From Syntrophobacteraceae bacterium (GTDB lineage: Bacteria; Desulfobacterota; Syntrophobacteria; Syntrophobacterales; Syntrophobacteraceae): a stretch of 46,228 bases of DNA. Below, piece by piece: positions 10,164-18,502 of this stretch. Positions within the stretch are counted from its first letter, which is position 1. The number at the start of each line of letters is the position of its first letter. Under the pieces are notes generated by a model that saw only the letters and a list, made by a program, of their open reading frames with translations, was not told the origin of the DNA and did no database searches. The stretch is from NCBI GenBank assembly GCA_003566995.1, contig PXBG01000157.1, forward strand, positions 1 through 46,228, read 5' to 3'. Position numbers and translations under genes: made by a program.

Positions 10164-10898
10164 ATGAAACTCAACCCCCAGTCTCCCATTCCCCTTTACC
10201 GCCAACTGGCGGATGTGCTCATGGCCCGCATCCGGTCGGGAGAATACGCTCCCGGAACCCCCATTCCATCGGAACACAAGCTGGCGCAACAATACGGCAT
10301 CGGGCGCCCCACCGCCCGCCAGGCCACTGACTTGCTGGTTCGCCGCCAGATCCTCGCCCGAAAAAGGGGAGCCGGCACATTCGTCCGGGAAGACTCCCGG
10401 GAAGTGGATCTTTTCTCTCTCGCGGGCACTCTGTCGGCCTTTGAGAGGAAAGGCATCTCCATGGACACCCAGATTCTTGAACCCACACAGCGCATCACGG
10501 TGAAGGTGAACCGCGAAAACCCCTTTTGGGGAAAAGAGGCTTTCTTTTTCTCCCGTCTCAGCCGGGTGGAAAAAACACCGGTGCTCCTGGAAGACATCTA
10601 CCTGGATGTGGAGGTTTTTGCGGGAATCGATGCCATCGACCTGAAAGACCGCTCTCTGTCTCAGATCGTGGAAGAATTGTACTACCTGAAGCCCAGAGGG
10701 GGAAAACAGAACTTTCGCATCGGAACGCTGGAGGGAGCCAAAGGACGTCACCTGGAGGTGGCGGCAACCACCCCTGTTCTCATGGTGAATCGTTTCCTGG
10801 ATTTTCCTTCTGCGGAGCATGCCATTTATTCGGAGCTTTTTTGCAGGACCGACCAGTTTGTGTTCTCCCAAACCATTGGAGGATTTTCCCATGCATGA
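10164..10898 (+). CDS. GntR family (HutC subfamily) transcriptional regulator
   Basis: A 244-residue ligand-responsive DNA-binding protein. The N-terminal winged helix shows PIPLYRQLADVLMARI, GTPIPSEHKLAQQYGIGR and KRGAGTFV, the standard GntR pattern. The C-terminal part (about 85-240) fits a UTRA ligand-binding domain of the HutC subfamily. ATG 10164 is chosen because homologues begin just before the PLYRQ motif; the upstream in-frame ATG at 10116 has no ribosome site. Its last eight bases overlap the start of trpB, so the two are translated from one message. As first gene of the cluster it most likely controls trpBA and the transporter. The effector is unknown. Confidence 0.93.
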   Translation: MKLNPQSPIPLYRQLADVLMARIRSGEYAPGTPIPSEHKLAQQYGIGRPTARQATDLLVRRQILARKRGAGTFVREDSREVDLFSLAGTLSAFERKGISMDTQILEPTQRITVKVNRENPFWGKEAFFFSRLSRVEKTPVLLEDIYLDVEVFAGIDAIDLKDRSLSQIVEELYYLKPRGGKQNFRIGTLEGAKGRHLEVAATTPVLMVNRFLDFPSAEHAIYSELFCRTDQFVFSQTIGGFSHA

Positions 10899-12117
10899 CC
10901 GAGGGTATTATGAGGCATTCGGTGGAGCTTTCATTCCCGAAGTCCTCTCTGCAACGTTTGATGAACTGGAAGAGGCTTTTCGAAGCGCACGCAACGACCC
11001 CCGCTTCTGGAAAGAATATGAAACCCTCATGTCCACCTATTCCTGCCGGCCCACTCCCCTCACCTTTGTGGGGAACCTCACGGAGCACCTGGGAGGCGCA
11101 CGCATCTACGTGAAGCGCGAAGACCTCAACCACACAGGGGCCCACAAGGCCAACAATGTCATGGGCCAGGGACTCCTGGTGAAGCGCATGGGGAAGAAAA
11201 GGGTCATTGCGGAGACGGGCGCCGGCCAGCACGGCGTCGCCACTGCCACCATGGCCGCCAGGTTCGGATTCGACTGCACCATCTACATGGGCGAGGTGGA
11301 TGTGGAACGCCAGCGCCCCAATGTGTTCTGGATGGAACGGCTGGGCGCTCAGGTGATTCCCGTGAGGGAAGGCACCCGAATCCTGAAGGACGCCATCAAT
11401 GAGGCCTTCCGGGACTGGGTCACTCACATGGAAACCACCCATTATGTGCTGGGAACGGCCTGCGGTCCCCACCCCTTCCCTGAAATGGTCTCTTATTTTC
11501 AGTCCATCGTGGGGGAGGAAGCCCGAGAACAAATCCTTGAGCAGGAAGGGCGTCTTCCGGCCAGGGTCTATGCCTGTGTGGGAGGAGGATCCAACGCTCT
11601 GGGCATTTTTCACGGTTTCATGAACGACGGCGTGGAACTGGTGGGGGTGGAAGCGGGAGGAAAAGGACTCCGGTCGGGACTCCACGCCTCACGGCTCTGC
11701 TCTCCCGACGCGAGCATCGGTGTGGCCCAAGGGTACAAAACCTATTTCCTTCAGGACAGCGACGGACAGATGCGGGAAACTCACAGCGTGGCGGCAGGCC
11801 TGGACTATGTGGGCGTTTCTCCCATCCTGGCGGCCCTCAAGCACAGGGGGCGGGTGAGATTCGAAGCGGCCACCGATGAGGAGGTGATCCAGGCCCTGGC
11901 CCTGACAGTTCGCAAAGAAGGCCTCATTCCCGCCCTCGAGTCGGCCCACGCATTCGTTCAGGCCTTCAAGGAGGCTCCCCTCCTTTCCAAAAACGACATT
12001 GTGCTCATCAATCAGTCGGGAAGAGGTGACAAGGACATTTTCACCATAGCCGACGCTTTCGGTGATCCCGAATGGCAGCAGTTCATCATGGACAAAGGGG
12101 AAAAATACCGTGCTTGA
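10891..12117 (+). CDS. trpB: Tryptophan synthase beta chain
   Basis: A 408-residue PLP enzyme that joins indole and serine to make tryptophan. The catalytic Lys86 sits in NHTGAHKANN, the phosphate-binding loop is CVGGGSNALG, and AETGAGQHGVATA, QRPNVFWME and INQSGRGDKD are all present. The sequence is of the ordinary TrpB1 type, not the stand-alone TrpB2 type. GGAGG eight bases before ATG 10891 lies inside the end of gntR. The end overlaps trpA by eight bases. Unusually, none of the other trp genes (E, G, D, C, F) is next to it; a regulator and a transporter are instead. Confidence 0.97.
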   Translation: MHDRGYYEAFGGAFIPEVLSATFDELEEAFRSARNDPRFWKEYETLMSTYSCRPTPLTFVGNLTEHLGGARIYVKREDLNHTGAHKANNVMGQGLLVKRMGKKRVIAETGAGQHGVATATMAARFGFDCTIYMGEVDVERQRPNVFWMERLGAQVIPVREGTRILKDAINEAFRDWVTHMETTHYVLGTACGPHPFPEMVSYFQSIVGEEAREQILEQEGRLPARVYACVGGGSNALGIFHGFMNDGVELVGVEAGGKGLRSGLHASRLCSPDASIGVAQGYKTYFLQDSDGQMRETHSVAAGLDYVGVSPILAALKHRGRVRFEAATDEEVIQALALTVRKEGLIPALESAHAFVQAFKEAPLLSKNDIVLINQSGRGDKDIFTIADAFGDPEWQQFIMDKGEKYRA

Positions 12118-12871
12118 ATCATATTTGAGAGAACGGCTTCAAAACCGCGACATTCTGCTCATGACACACATCGTTCTGGGGTACCCCAGTTTCGAAGATT
12201 CTTACCAGATCGTGAAAGCCATGGTGGAAGGAGGAGTGGATCTGATGGAGCTGCAAATCCCCTTTTCCGAACCCATGGCCGACGGGCCCGTGATCCTTCG
12301 GGCCAATCAGGAAGCCCTGGCTCGGGGTGCGAAGGTCAGGCAGTGCCTGGAATTCGCCGAGCAAGTGTGCTCGGAGTTTTCCATCCCCTTCCTCTTCATG
12401 ACCTATTACAACATCATCTATAAACATGGAGTGGAGGCCTTCGCACAAAACATGGCCCATTCGGGCATTCGGGGAGCCATCATTCCAGACCTGCCCCCGG
12501 AGGAGGGAAAGGAATGCCTGGAGGCCATGGAGCGCCACCGTTTAGCCCCCATTTTCATCTTTTCCCCTTCAACCAGCCTCGAGCGCATGCGCACTCTGGC
12601 GTCTCTCACAAAAGGCTTCGTCTACTGCGTGGCACGCACTGGTGTGACGGGGGCTCAGACAAGTTTTTCACAAGACCTGCAAGATTATCTGAAACGCTGC
12701 CGTTCGGCCACTTCCCTGCCTCTTGCTCTGGGGTTCGGGGTGAAGGACCGGGCAGACATGGATTTTCTGACGGGAAAGGTGGACATCGCCGTCATTGGCA
12801 CCCAGACCATTCGGTTGATCGAAGAAAAGGGAGTGGAAGCCGTGGGGGATTTCATTGCGGGCCTGAGGTGA
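12110..12871 (+). CDS. trpA: Tryptophan synthase alpha chain
   Basis: A 253-residue TIM-barrel subunit that splits indole-3-glycerol phosphate and passes indole to TrpB. The catalytic Glu47 (LMELQIPFSEPMADGP) and Asp58 (ADGP) have the normal 11-residue spacing. PFSEP replaces the commoner PFSDP. IPDLPPEE and CVARTGVTGA are also conserved. GTG 12110 lies inside the end of trpB, with AAGGGG nine bases upstream; the two are surely coupled. The substrate comes from the trpC step, whose gene is not in this window. The transporter genes follow after 63 bases. Confidence 0.96.
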   Translation: MLESYLRERLQNRDILLMTHIVLGYPSFEDSYQIVKAMVEGGVDLMELQIPFSEPMADGPVILRANQEALARGAKVRQCLEFAEQVCSEFSIPFLFMTYYNIIYKHGVEAFAQNMAHSGIRGAIIPDLPPEEGKECLEAMERHRLAPIFIFSPSTSLERMRTLASLTKGFVYCVARTGVTGAQTSFSQDLQDYLKRCRSATSLPLALGFGVKDRADMDFLTGKVDIAVIGTQTIRLIEEKGVEAVGDFIAGLR

Positions 12872-12934
12872 AGTGAAGAAACTTTTACCGCCATGACCCA
12901 CTGGAAGAAAAACAAACACACCGAGGTGAAAGGC

Positions 12935-14134
12935 ATGAAAAGAAAAGGCTTGCTGGGAAAGTTTTTCGGGGGATTGTTGCTGGCTCTGATGTTTTCCGTG
13001 AATTCAGCCGCGGTTGGTCACGCTGCGGACAAGGTGAAGGTGGGATTCATCGCCACCCTCTCAGGACCGGGAGCCAGCCTGGGCACGGACATTCTGGACG
13101 GTTTCAGGCTGGGGCTCAGCCATTGCGGAGACAAGCTGGGCGGCATTCCCGTGGAACTGGTGACGGGAGACGACCAGATGAGACCCGAAGTGGCGGTCCA
13201 GGTGGCGTCGCGCATGGTAGAGCGGGACAAAGTGGATTTTGTCACGGGGATCGTCTTTTCCAACGTCATGATGGCAGTGGCCAGCCCCATTCTGGACCAG
13301 GGACGGTTCCTCATCAGCGCCAACGCGGGCCCCTCTCTTCTTGCGGGAGATCAATGCCATCCCAACCTCTTCACCATTTCCTGGCAAAACGACCAGACCC
13401 ATGAAGCCATGGGCAAATACCTTCAGGACCAGGGAATCAGGAGAGTCTACCTCATGGCTCCCGACTACCAGGCGGGAAAGGACGGGCTCACGGGCTTCAA
13501 GCGATATTTTGATGGAGAAGTGGTCGCCGAAGTGTACACGCGGGTCAATCAGCCCGACTATGCTGCGGAACTGGCCCAGCTTCGCGCGGCAAAACCCGAT
13601 GCCGTTTTCGTTTTCTATCCCGGTGGCATGGGCATCAACTTTGTCAAGCAGTATGCCCAGGCAGGCCTGAAAGATGAAATCCCCCTCTACACCACGGCCT
13701 TCACCCTGGACCAGTCCGTTCTGAGAGCCATGGGAGATGCGGCCCTTGGTCTCGTGAATGCCAGTTTCTGGAGTCCGGACCTGGACAATCCCGTCAACAA
13801 GAAATTCGTGGCTGATTTCAAAGACACCCACAATCGGTTGCCCTCGCTCTTCGCGGCCCAGGGATATGACGCCGCCCTTCTCATGGACAGCGCCGTCCGG
13901 TCCGCAAAGGGCCAGATCCGTGATGAGGACAAACTCCGGGAAGGTTTTCGAAAGGCCGATTTCCAGTCCGTGAGGGGAAACTTTCGTTTCAACAACAATC
14001 ATTTCCCCGTTCAGAACTTTTACATTCGCCAGGTCATCAAAAATGAAGAAGGAATTTTGACCAACAAGATGCTGGGGGTGGCCTTCGAGGAGCACATGGA
14101 CGCCTATCACAAACAATGCCCCATGAAGTGGTAG
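12935..14134 (+). CDS. Branched-chain-type amino acid ABC transporter, substrate-binding protein
   Basis: A 399-residue periplasmic binding protein of the Peripla_BP_6 (LivK-like) family. The start MKRKGLLGKFFGGLLLAL is a signal peptide, with likely cleavage after VGHA near residue 30. The mature part begins DKVKVGFIATLSGPGASLG, typical of the family. GAGG eight bases before ATG 12935 favours this start over an ATG at 12893, which would put 14 charged residues before the signal peptide. The substrate is not readable from the sequence. Many members of this family bind aromatic compounds rather than leucine, and the trpBA genes upstream make an aromatic amino acid or indole compound worth testing. 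Confidence 0.92.
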   Translation: MKRKGLLGKFFGGLLLALMFSVNSAAVGHAADKVKVGFIATLSGPGASLGTDILDGFRLGLSHCGDKLGGIPVELVTGDDQMRPEVAVQVASRMVERDKVDFVTGIVFSNVMMAVASPILDQGRFLISANAGPSLLAGDQCHPNLFTISWQNDQTHEAMGKYLQDQGIRRVYLMAPDYQAGKDGLTGFKRYFDGEVVAEVYTRVNQPDYAAELAQLRAAKPDAVFVFYPGGMGINFVKQYAQAGLKDEIPLYTTAFTLDQSVLRAMGDAALGLVNASFWSPDLDNPVNKKFVADFKDTHNRLPSLFAAQGYDAALLMDSAVRSAKGQIRDEDKLREGFRKADFQSVRGNFRFNNNHFPVQNFYIRQVIKNEEGILTNKMLGVAFEEHMDAYHKQCPMKW

Positions 14135-14146
14135 AACGGCGACCCC

Positions 14147-15022
14147 ATGGATCCCATTCTCTTCTTCACCCAGGCCCTCAACGGTCTCCAGTTCGGCGTG
14201 ATGCTGTTTCTCATGGCCACGGGACTCACCCTCATCTTCGGTGTCATGAATCTCATCAACCTGGCTCACGGCTCCCTCTACATGATGGGCGCCTATTTCG
14301 CGGCAACCCTTCAACAAAAGACGGGGTCATTCATCTGGGCCATAATCCTGTCGATTCCCCTGACGGTGCTGCTGGGCATGATCGTGGAAATGCTCGCCTT
14401 GCGCAGATTGTACAACCGCGATCACCTGGACCAGGTCCTCGCCACCTATGGGCTCATACTGTTCTTCAATGAACTGGTGCGCATGGTTTGGGGGCCTCAG
14501 TCATATTTCATGGCCCTTCCCCAATTTCTTTCCCATCACGTCCAGATCTTTTCGGGACTGACGTATCCCGTCTATCGCCTGGTCATCATCGGAGTGGGAT
14601 TAGGGGTGGGAGCAGGACTTTACGGGCTCATTCATCACACCCGGCTGGGAATGCTCATTCGCGCCGGTGCCAGCAACCGGGAGATGGTCAATGCCCTTGG
14701 GGTGAACATTCGTTTCCTCTACACAGTCGTCTTCGGTCTTGGAGCAGCGCTCGCCGGTCTGGCGGGCATGCTGGCCGGTCCCATTTTGTCAGTGGAAGTG
14801 GGGATGGGCGAGCCCATCCTCATTCTTGCCTTCGTCGTCATTGTCATCGGTGGCATCGGTTCCATTCAGGGAGCTTTTTTTGCTGCTGTCCTGGTGGGCG
14901 TGGCGGACACTTTCGGCCGCGTCCTGCTTCCCCCGGGCATGGCGTCTATGGGCATTTATGTCCTCATGGCCGCAGTTCTGTGCTGGAGGCCTGAAGGGCT
15001 GTTTCCTGCTCAAAGAACGTGA
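14147..15022 (+). CDS. livH: Branched-chain-type amino acid ABC transporter permease (LivH type)
   Basis: A 291-residue inner-membrane permease with about eight hydrophobic segments. FGVMNLINLAHGSLYMMGAY near the N-terminus is the LivH signature, and FVVIVIGGIGSIQGAFFAA near residue 230 is the conserved C-terminal motif. It starts 12 bases after the binding protein without a clear ribosome site, so coupling is likely. Symbol by family type; the substrate is not known. Confidence 0.93.
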   Translation: MDPILFFTQALNGLQFGVMLFLMATGLTLIFGVMNLINLAHGSLYMMGAYFAATLQQKTGSFIWAIILSIPLTVLLGMIVEMLALRRLYNRDHLDQVLATYGLILFFNELVRMVWGPQSYFMALPQFLSHHVQIFSGLTYPVYRLVIIGVGLGVGAGLYGLIHHTRLGMLIRAGASNREMVNALGVNIRFLYTVVFGLGAALAGLAGMLAGPILSVEVGMGEPILILAFVVIVIGGIGSIQGAFFAAVLVGVADTFGRVLLPPGMASMGIYVLMAAVLCWRPEGLFPAQRT

Positions 15023-15174
15023 TTGCGGCCATTCGGGGCCTTCTGGCAACCGGGTTGCCGCCATTGAAGACAACCCTTCAGCCGGGACTCCTGCCTCATC
15101 CCCCAATGAGCGTGGCCCATTGGGGACTTCCTGGCATGGGATTACGGAATAAGGGAGCCCAAACAGCCCAATGA
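15019..15174 (+). CDS. Possible 51-residue ORF tiling the livH-livM gap
   Basis: A frame opens at GTG 15019, overlapping the livH stop as GTGA, and closes at TGA 15172-15174, overlapping the livM start as ATGA. It fills the 148-base gap exactly. The product would begin VIAAIRGLLATGLPPLK and end GLRNKGAQTAQ; it has no recognised domain. No good ribosome site precedes it. livM also lacks a well-spaced one (AGGGAG is 13 bases off), so coupling through this frame would explain livM translation. Against it, the same DNA holds two perfect inverted repeats and the composition is unremarkable. It may be a chance opening. Confidence 0.28.
   Translation: MIAAIRGLLATGLPPLKTTLQPGLLPHPPMSVAHWGLPGMGLRNKGAQTAQ
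15045..15059. repeat. Short perfect palindrome in livH-livM gap
   Basis: GGCAACC, a central G, GGTTGCC. It can fold as a six-base stem with a three-base loop, and may tune message stability between the two permease genes. Confidence 0.4.
15101..15125. repeat. Hairpin in livH-livM gap
   Basis: Perfect arms CCCCAATG (15101-15108) and CATTGGGG (15118-15125) with a nine-base loop. No U-run follows, so it is more likely a processing or stability element than a terminator. Confidence 0.45.
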
Positions 15175-16109
15175 CCTTTCGAAGAATTTTCTGTTTTGTT
15201 TTCATCGTGTTTTTCGCCACACTTCCCTTGTGGAGCGATGTCTTTCACACCAGGCTTTTCACCCGCATCCTGATCTTTGCCCTGCTGGCTCTCAGCCTCG
15301 ACCTGGTCGTGGGATACGGGGGGATGGTGAGCTTTGGCCACGCCGCCTTTTTCGGCACCGGTGCCTACATGACGGGACTGATGTCCCTTCACGGGATCAC
15401 GGACGCCCTGGTGGTGTGGCCCGCCGCCGCAGGAGCGGCCATGCTCATTGCCCTTCCCATTGGAGCTTTGAGCCTCAGGACCAGGGGAGCCTACTTCATA
15501 ATGATCACCCTTGCTTTCGCCCAAATGATTTACTATTTCGCCTCGGGCCTGGAGACCTTCGGGGGAAGTGACGGCATGCGGCTTCTCGCCCGCAACACCC
15601 TCGCCGGGAAAGAGTTCCTCAGGCACCATGAATTTTTCTACTATGTGGCGGCTGGATTCCTCGCCGGGGCTTTTCTCCTTTGCAGACGTCTCACTGGTTC
15701 GCGCTTTGGCCTTATCCTTGGAGGCATCCGTCAGAATGAAAAAAGAATGCAATCCCTGGGATACGCCACATTCCCCTACAAGCTGACCTGCTTTGTCATA
15801 TCCGCTGCCCTGGCCGGGCTTTCGGGAGCCCTCATGGCCAACGAGACCCTTTACATCAGCCCCTCCCTGCTCCACTGGACCCAATCGGGACATGCTCTCG
15901 TGATGGTCATTCTCGGGGGCATGGGAACCCTTGCGGGCCCCGTACTCGGTGCCATCGTTCTCCTTCTCATGGAAGAAATCCTCTCGGCCTTCACACAGCA
16001 TTGGATGATCGTGCTCGGCCCCCTTCTCATCCTCGTGGTGCTCTATGCCCGGGGCGGCTTGTATGGTTTATGGCCTCAAAAAAAGGTTTCACATGTCACC
16101 CCTCCTTGA
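15171..16109 (+). CDS. livM: Branched-chain-type amino acid ABC transporter permease (LivM type)
   Basis: A 312-residue membrane permease. ALSLDLVVGYGGMVSFGHAA near residue 40 is the LivM hallmark, followed by FFGTGAYMTG. LGGMGTLAGPVLGA near residue 250 is the conserved coupling region. It pairs with the LivH-type permease upstream and overlaps the LivG-type ATPase by 17 bases. ATG 15171 has only a distant AGGGAG, so its translation may depend on the frame ahead of it. Confidence 0.93.
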   Translation: MTFRRIFCFVFIVFFATLPLWSDVFHTRLFTRILIFALLALSLDLVVGYGGMVSFGHAAFFGTGAYMTGLMSLHGITDALVVWPAAAGAAMLIALPIGALSLRTRGAYFIMITLAFAQMIYYFASGLETFGGSDGMRLLARNTLAGKEFLRHHEFFYYVAAGFLAGAFLLCRRLTGSRFGLILGGIRQNEKRMQSLGYATFPYKLTCFVISAALAGLSGALMANETLYISPSLLHWTQSGHALVMVILGGMGTLAGPVLGAIVLLLMEEILSAFTQHWMIVLGPLLILVVLYARGGLYGLWPQKKVSHVTPP

Positions 16110-16860
16110 AACCCATCAACTGGTGAAGCGCTTCGGAGCCATGACAGCCACGGCCTCGGTGGACCTCACCCTTGAATGGGGAGAAATTCATGCCATCATC
16201 GGTCCCAATGGCGCCGGCAAGACCACACTCATGGGCCAGATTGCCGGTGAACTCAAGCCCGACGAAGGGACCATCTTTTTTGAAAACCAGGACATCACCT
16301 CTCTTCAGCCCCATGGGAGATCCAGGAGGGGCATCGCGCGCATGTTTCAGGTCGCCCATGTTTTTCCCGCCTCCACTGTTCTGGAAAATGTGATGCTGGC
16401 CCATTTGAGTCAAAGGGGTCACGGCTTCCGCTTCTGGAAAAACGCGCGCTCAGACAGGGAGTCCCGGCTGGCGGCCATGAACTTCCTTGAGCAGGTGGGA
16501 CTTGAAAATCGTGGGGAAGCCCTTGCAGGCACCCTTTCCCATGGAGAACAGCGACAACTGGAGGTCGCCATGGTGCTTGCCGGCAATCCCAAGGTTCTTC
16601 TCATGGACGAGCCCACGGCGGGAATGGGTCCCGAGGAAACAGCCCGTATGATCGTCCTTCTCTCAAGAATCAAGGGCCGTCAGGGCCTCCTGCTGGTGGA
16701 GCACGACATGGAAACGGTGTACCAGCTGGCTGACCGGGTGACGGTGATGGTCTACGGCCGCATATTGGCTTCCGGAACGGTAGAGGAGATCCGCCGTGAT
16801 GAGTCGGTTCGAAAAGCCTATCTGGGAGATGAAAAAGAGGAAAAGGAAGCGAATGCTTGA
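16093..16860 (+). CDS. livG: Branched-chain-type amino acid ABC transporter ATPase (LivG type)
   Basis: A 255-residue ATPase subunit. The Walker A motif is GPNGAGKTTL, the signature is LSHGEQRQLEVA (the usual LivG form), Walker B is VLLMDEPTAGM, and the switch His is in LLVEHDME. ATG 16093 lies in the livM end, with AAGG six bases upstream; a start at 16045 would only add translated livM sequence in another frame. It overlaps the LivF gene by eight bases. Confidence 0.95.
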   Translation: MSPLLETHQLVKRFGAMTATASVDLTLEWGEIHAIIGPNGAGKTTLMGQIAGELKPDEGTIFFENQDITSLQPHGRSRRGIARMFQVAHVFPASTVLENVMLAHLSQRGHGFRFWKNARSDRESRLAAMNFLEQVGLENRGEALAGTLSHGEQRQLEVAMVLAGNPKVLLMDEPTAGMGPEETARMIVLLSRIKGRQGLLLVEHDMETVYQLADRVTVMVYGRILASGTVEEIRRDESVRKAYLGDEKEEKEANA

Positions 16861-17560
16861 ACTGAAGGATGTCGATGGTTTTTACGGCAGCAGCCAGGCT
16901 CTTTTCGGGGTGAGCCTCCAGCTGGAAAGAGGAGAGGCGGTGGGATTACTGGGACGAAACGGCATGGGCAAGACCAGCACAGTCCGGGCCATCATGAATC
17001 TCTTGAGGGTTGCCTCCGGTTCCCTCGCTTTCCTGGGCAGATCCATCCGCGGGCTTCCCCCCTTTCGAATTGCCCAACTGGGCATTGGCCTGGTTCCTGA
17101 AGGGCGGCAGATTTTCCCCAACCTCACGGTGCTGGAAAATCTCACCGCCACAGCGCGCGCTCGCACCAAAACCAGCGGCCTCAAACCCTGGGCACTGGAT
17201 GACATTTTCCAGATCTTTCCCATTTTGAGGCATCGCAGCCATCACATGGGAAATCAGCTTTCAGGAGGGGAACAACAAATGCTGGCCATTGGACGGGCCC
17301 TTATGACCAACCCGGACCTCCTCATCCTCGATGAAGCCACTGAAGGGCTCGCTCCCCTCGTGCGCACAGAAATCTGGAGGTGTCTGGGTCATCTCAGGGA
17401 ACATGGTCACTCCATCCTCATCATCGACAAAAATGTCCGGGCTTTGAACCAGGTTGCGGACAGGCACTATATCCTGGAAAAGGGGAGGGTCGTCTGGACG
17501 GGCTCTTCAAAAGAACTGGCGGCCGATTCCCGGTTGAGCCTTCATCATCTGGGAATTTGA
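16853..17560 (+). CDS. livF: Branched-chain-type amino acid ABC transporter ATPase (LivF type)
   Basis: A 235-residue second ATPase. Walker A is GRNGMGKTS, the signature is LSGGEQQMLAIGRAL, and Walker B is LLILDEATEGLAP, as in LivF. The usual switch-region His is replaced: LIIDKNVRAL has Lys where many homologues read VEQN, an observed feature common enough in the LivF branch to leave function plausible. ATG 16853 overlaps the livG stop. Confidence 0.94.
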   Translation: MLELKDVDGFYGSSQALFGVSLQLERGEAVGLLGRNGMGKTSTVRAIMNLLRVASGSLAFLGRSIRGLPPFRIAQLGIGLVPEGRQIFPNLTVLENLTATARARTKTSGLKPWALDDIFQIFPILRHRSHHMGNQLSGGEQQMLAIGRALMTNPDLLILDEATEGLAPLVRTEIWRCLGHLREHGHSILIIDKNVRALNQVADRHYILEKGRVVWTGSSKELAADSRLSLHHLGI

Positions 17561-17596
17561 CGGGCACAAAAAACTTCCACACCAGGAGGACCTCAC

Positions 17597-18400
17597 ATGA
17601 ACAGGATCATCACCCTTCTGTCGGATTTTGGGTGGAAAGACGGTTATGTGGCCAGCATGAAAGGCGTGATGCTGGGAATTCATCCTGAAGCACAGCTGGT
17701 GGACATTTCCCATGACATTCCCCCTCAGGATATTCCCACAGGCGCCTTCATCCTGACCACGACCCATGGCTTCTTTCCCGGGGGGTCGATCCACCTGGCG
17801 GTCGTGGACCCGGGCGTGGGCACGGAACGCCGTTCCCTCATCGTTCAGGCGGGAACACACTTCTTTGTGGGACCGGACAATGGACTCTTTTCGCAGATCA
17901 TGGCACAAGTTCCTTTCTGGCAGGCCTGGGAACTGGACCGGTCCGAGTTCTGGCTTCCTGAAACCAGTCACACTTTTCACGGCCGGGACATCTTCGCCCC
18001 CGTCGCCGCTCACCTGGCCGCAGGAGTCCCGCCTCATCAAATGGGAACACCCTGTGACCCCAAAATGGAGAACTGGTTCCAGGTGCGGATGGAACGGGAA
18101 GGGGTGCTTTGCGGGCAGGTCATTCACACGGACCATTTCGGCAACGGCATCACGAGCATCCGCAAGGACGACCTGCTGCAACTCTCGCCCACCTTTGGAA
18201 AGATGGCCGTGGAAGTGCAACCCCATGAGCTTTTGCCCCTCGTGAAAACCTATGCGGAAGTGCCTGCGGGGCAGTTCGCCGCCCTTCTGGGCAGTCACGG
18301 AAACCTGGAAATTGCCATGAACGGGGGAAATGCCGCAAGGGAACTGAACCTTCGGCGGGGCACCTTCATCCGCGTCATCCTGCAGGACAGAACGCGGTGA
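17597..18400 (+). CDS. DUF62-family S-adenosyl-L-methionine hydrolase (hydroxide adenosyltransferase)
   Basis: A 267-residue enzyme of the family that includes fluorinase and chlorinase. Most members lack the halide pocket and hydrolyse S-adenosylmethionine to adenosine and methionine. The family start is seen as ITLLSDFGWKDGYVASMKG (catalytic Asp in SDFG), with DISHDIPPQDIPTGAF, VVDPGVGTERR, FVGPDNGLF and TFHGRDIFAPVAAHLA further on. AGGAGG lies seven bases before ATG 17597. It begins 36 bases after the last transporter gene and is probably the last gene of the cluster. Why a SAM-consuming enzyme sits with trpBA and an amino acid transporter is unknown. Confidence 0.92.
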   Translation: MNRIITLLSDFGWKDGYVASMKGVMLGIHPEAQLVDISHDIPPQDIPTGAFILTTTHGFFPGGSIHLAVVDPGVGTERRSLIVQAGTHFFVGPDNGLFSQIMAQVPFWQAWELDRSEFWLPETSHTFHGRDIFAPVAAHLAAGVPPHQMGTPCDPKMENWFQVRMEREGVLCGQVIHTDHFGNGITSIRKDDLLQLSPTFGKMAVEVQPHELLPLVKTYAEVPAGQFAALLGSHGNLEIAMNGGNAARELNLRRGTFIRVILQDRTR

Positions 18401-18431
18401 AACTCTTTACAAATACAAAAAAACCCCATGC

Positions 18432-18460
18432 TTTACATTTGATGGACGTGTGATTAGTTT
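18432..18460 (+). promoter_or_regulatory. Candidate promoter of the 79-residue gene
   Basis: TTTACA (18432-18437), spacer of 16-17 bases and TTAGTT/TAGTTT near 18454-18460, with TG just upstream of the -10 (extended -10 form). Moderate match only. Confidence 0.35.
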
Positions 18461-18491
18461 CTTTTCAACAACATAGAAACAAGTCCATCAA
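18439..18491. promoter_or_regulatory. Nine-base inverted repeat spanning promoter and ribosome site
   Basis: TTGATGGAC (18439-18447) and its exact complement GTCCATCAA (18483-18491), 44 bases apart centre to centre. The left arm lies between the candidate -35 and -10; the right arm abuts the AAGGAGGT ribosome site. It may be a paired operator, or an RNA stem hiding the ribosome site if transcription starts upstream. Confidence 0.45.
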
Positions 18492-18502
18492 GGAGGTCAA
18501 CC

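Noticed and set aside
13061-14317. A 418-codon minus-strand frame over the binding-protein gene
   Set aside because: The plus strand encodes a signal peptide and a complete Peripla_BP_6 protein; the antisense product is a low-complexity His/Gly/Val-rich chain with no motif.
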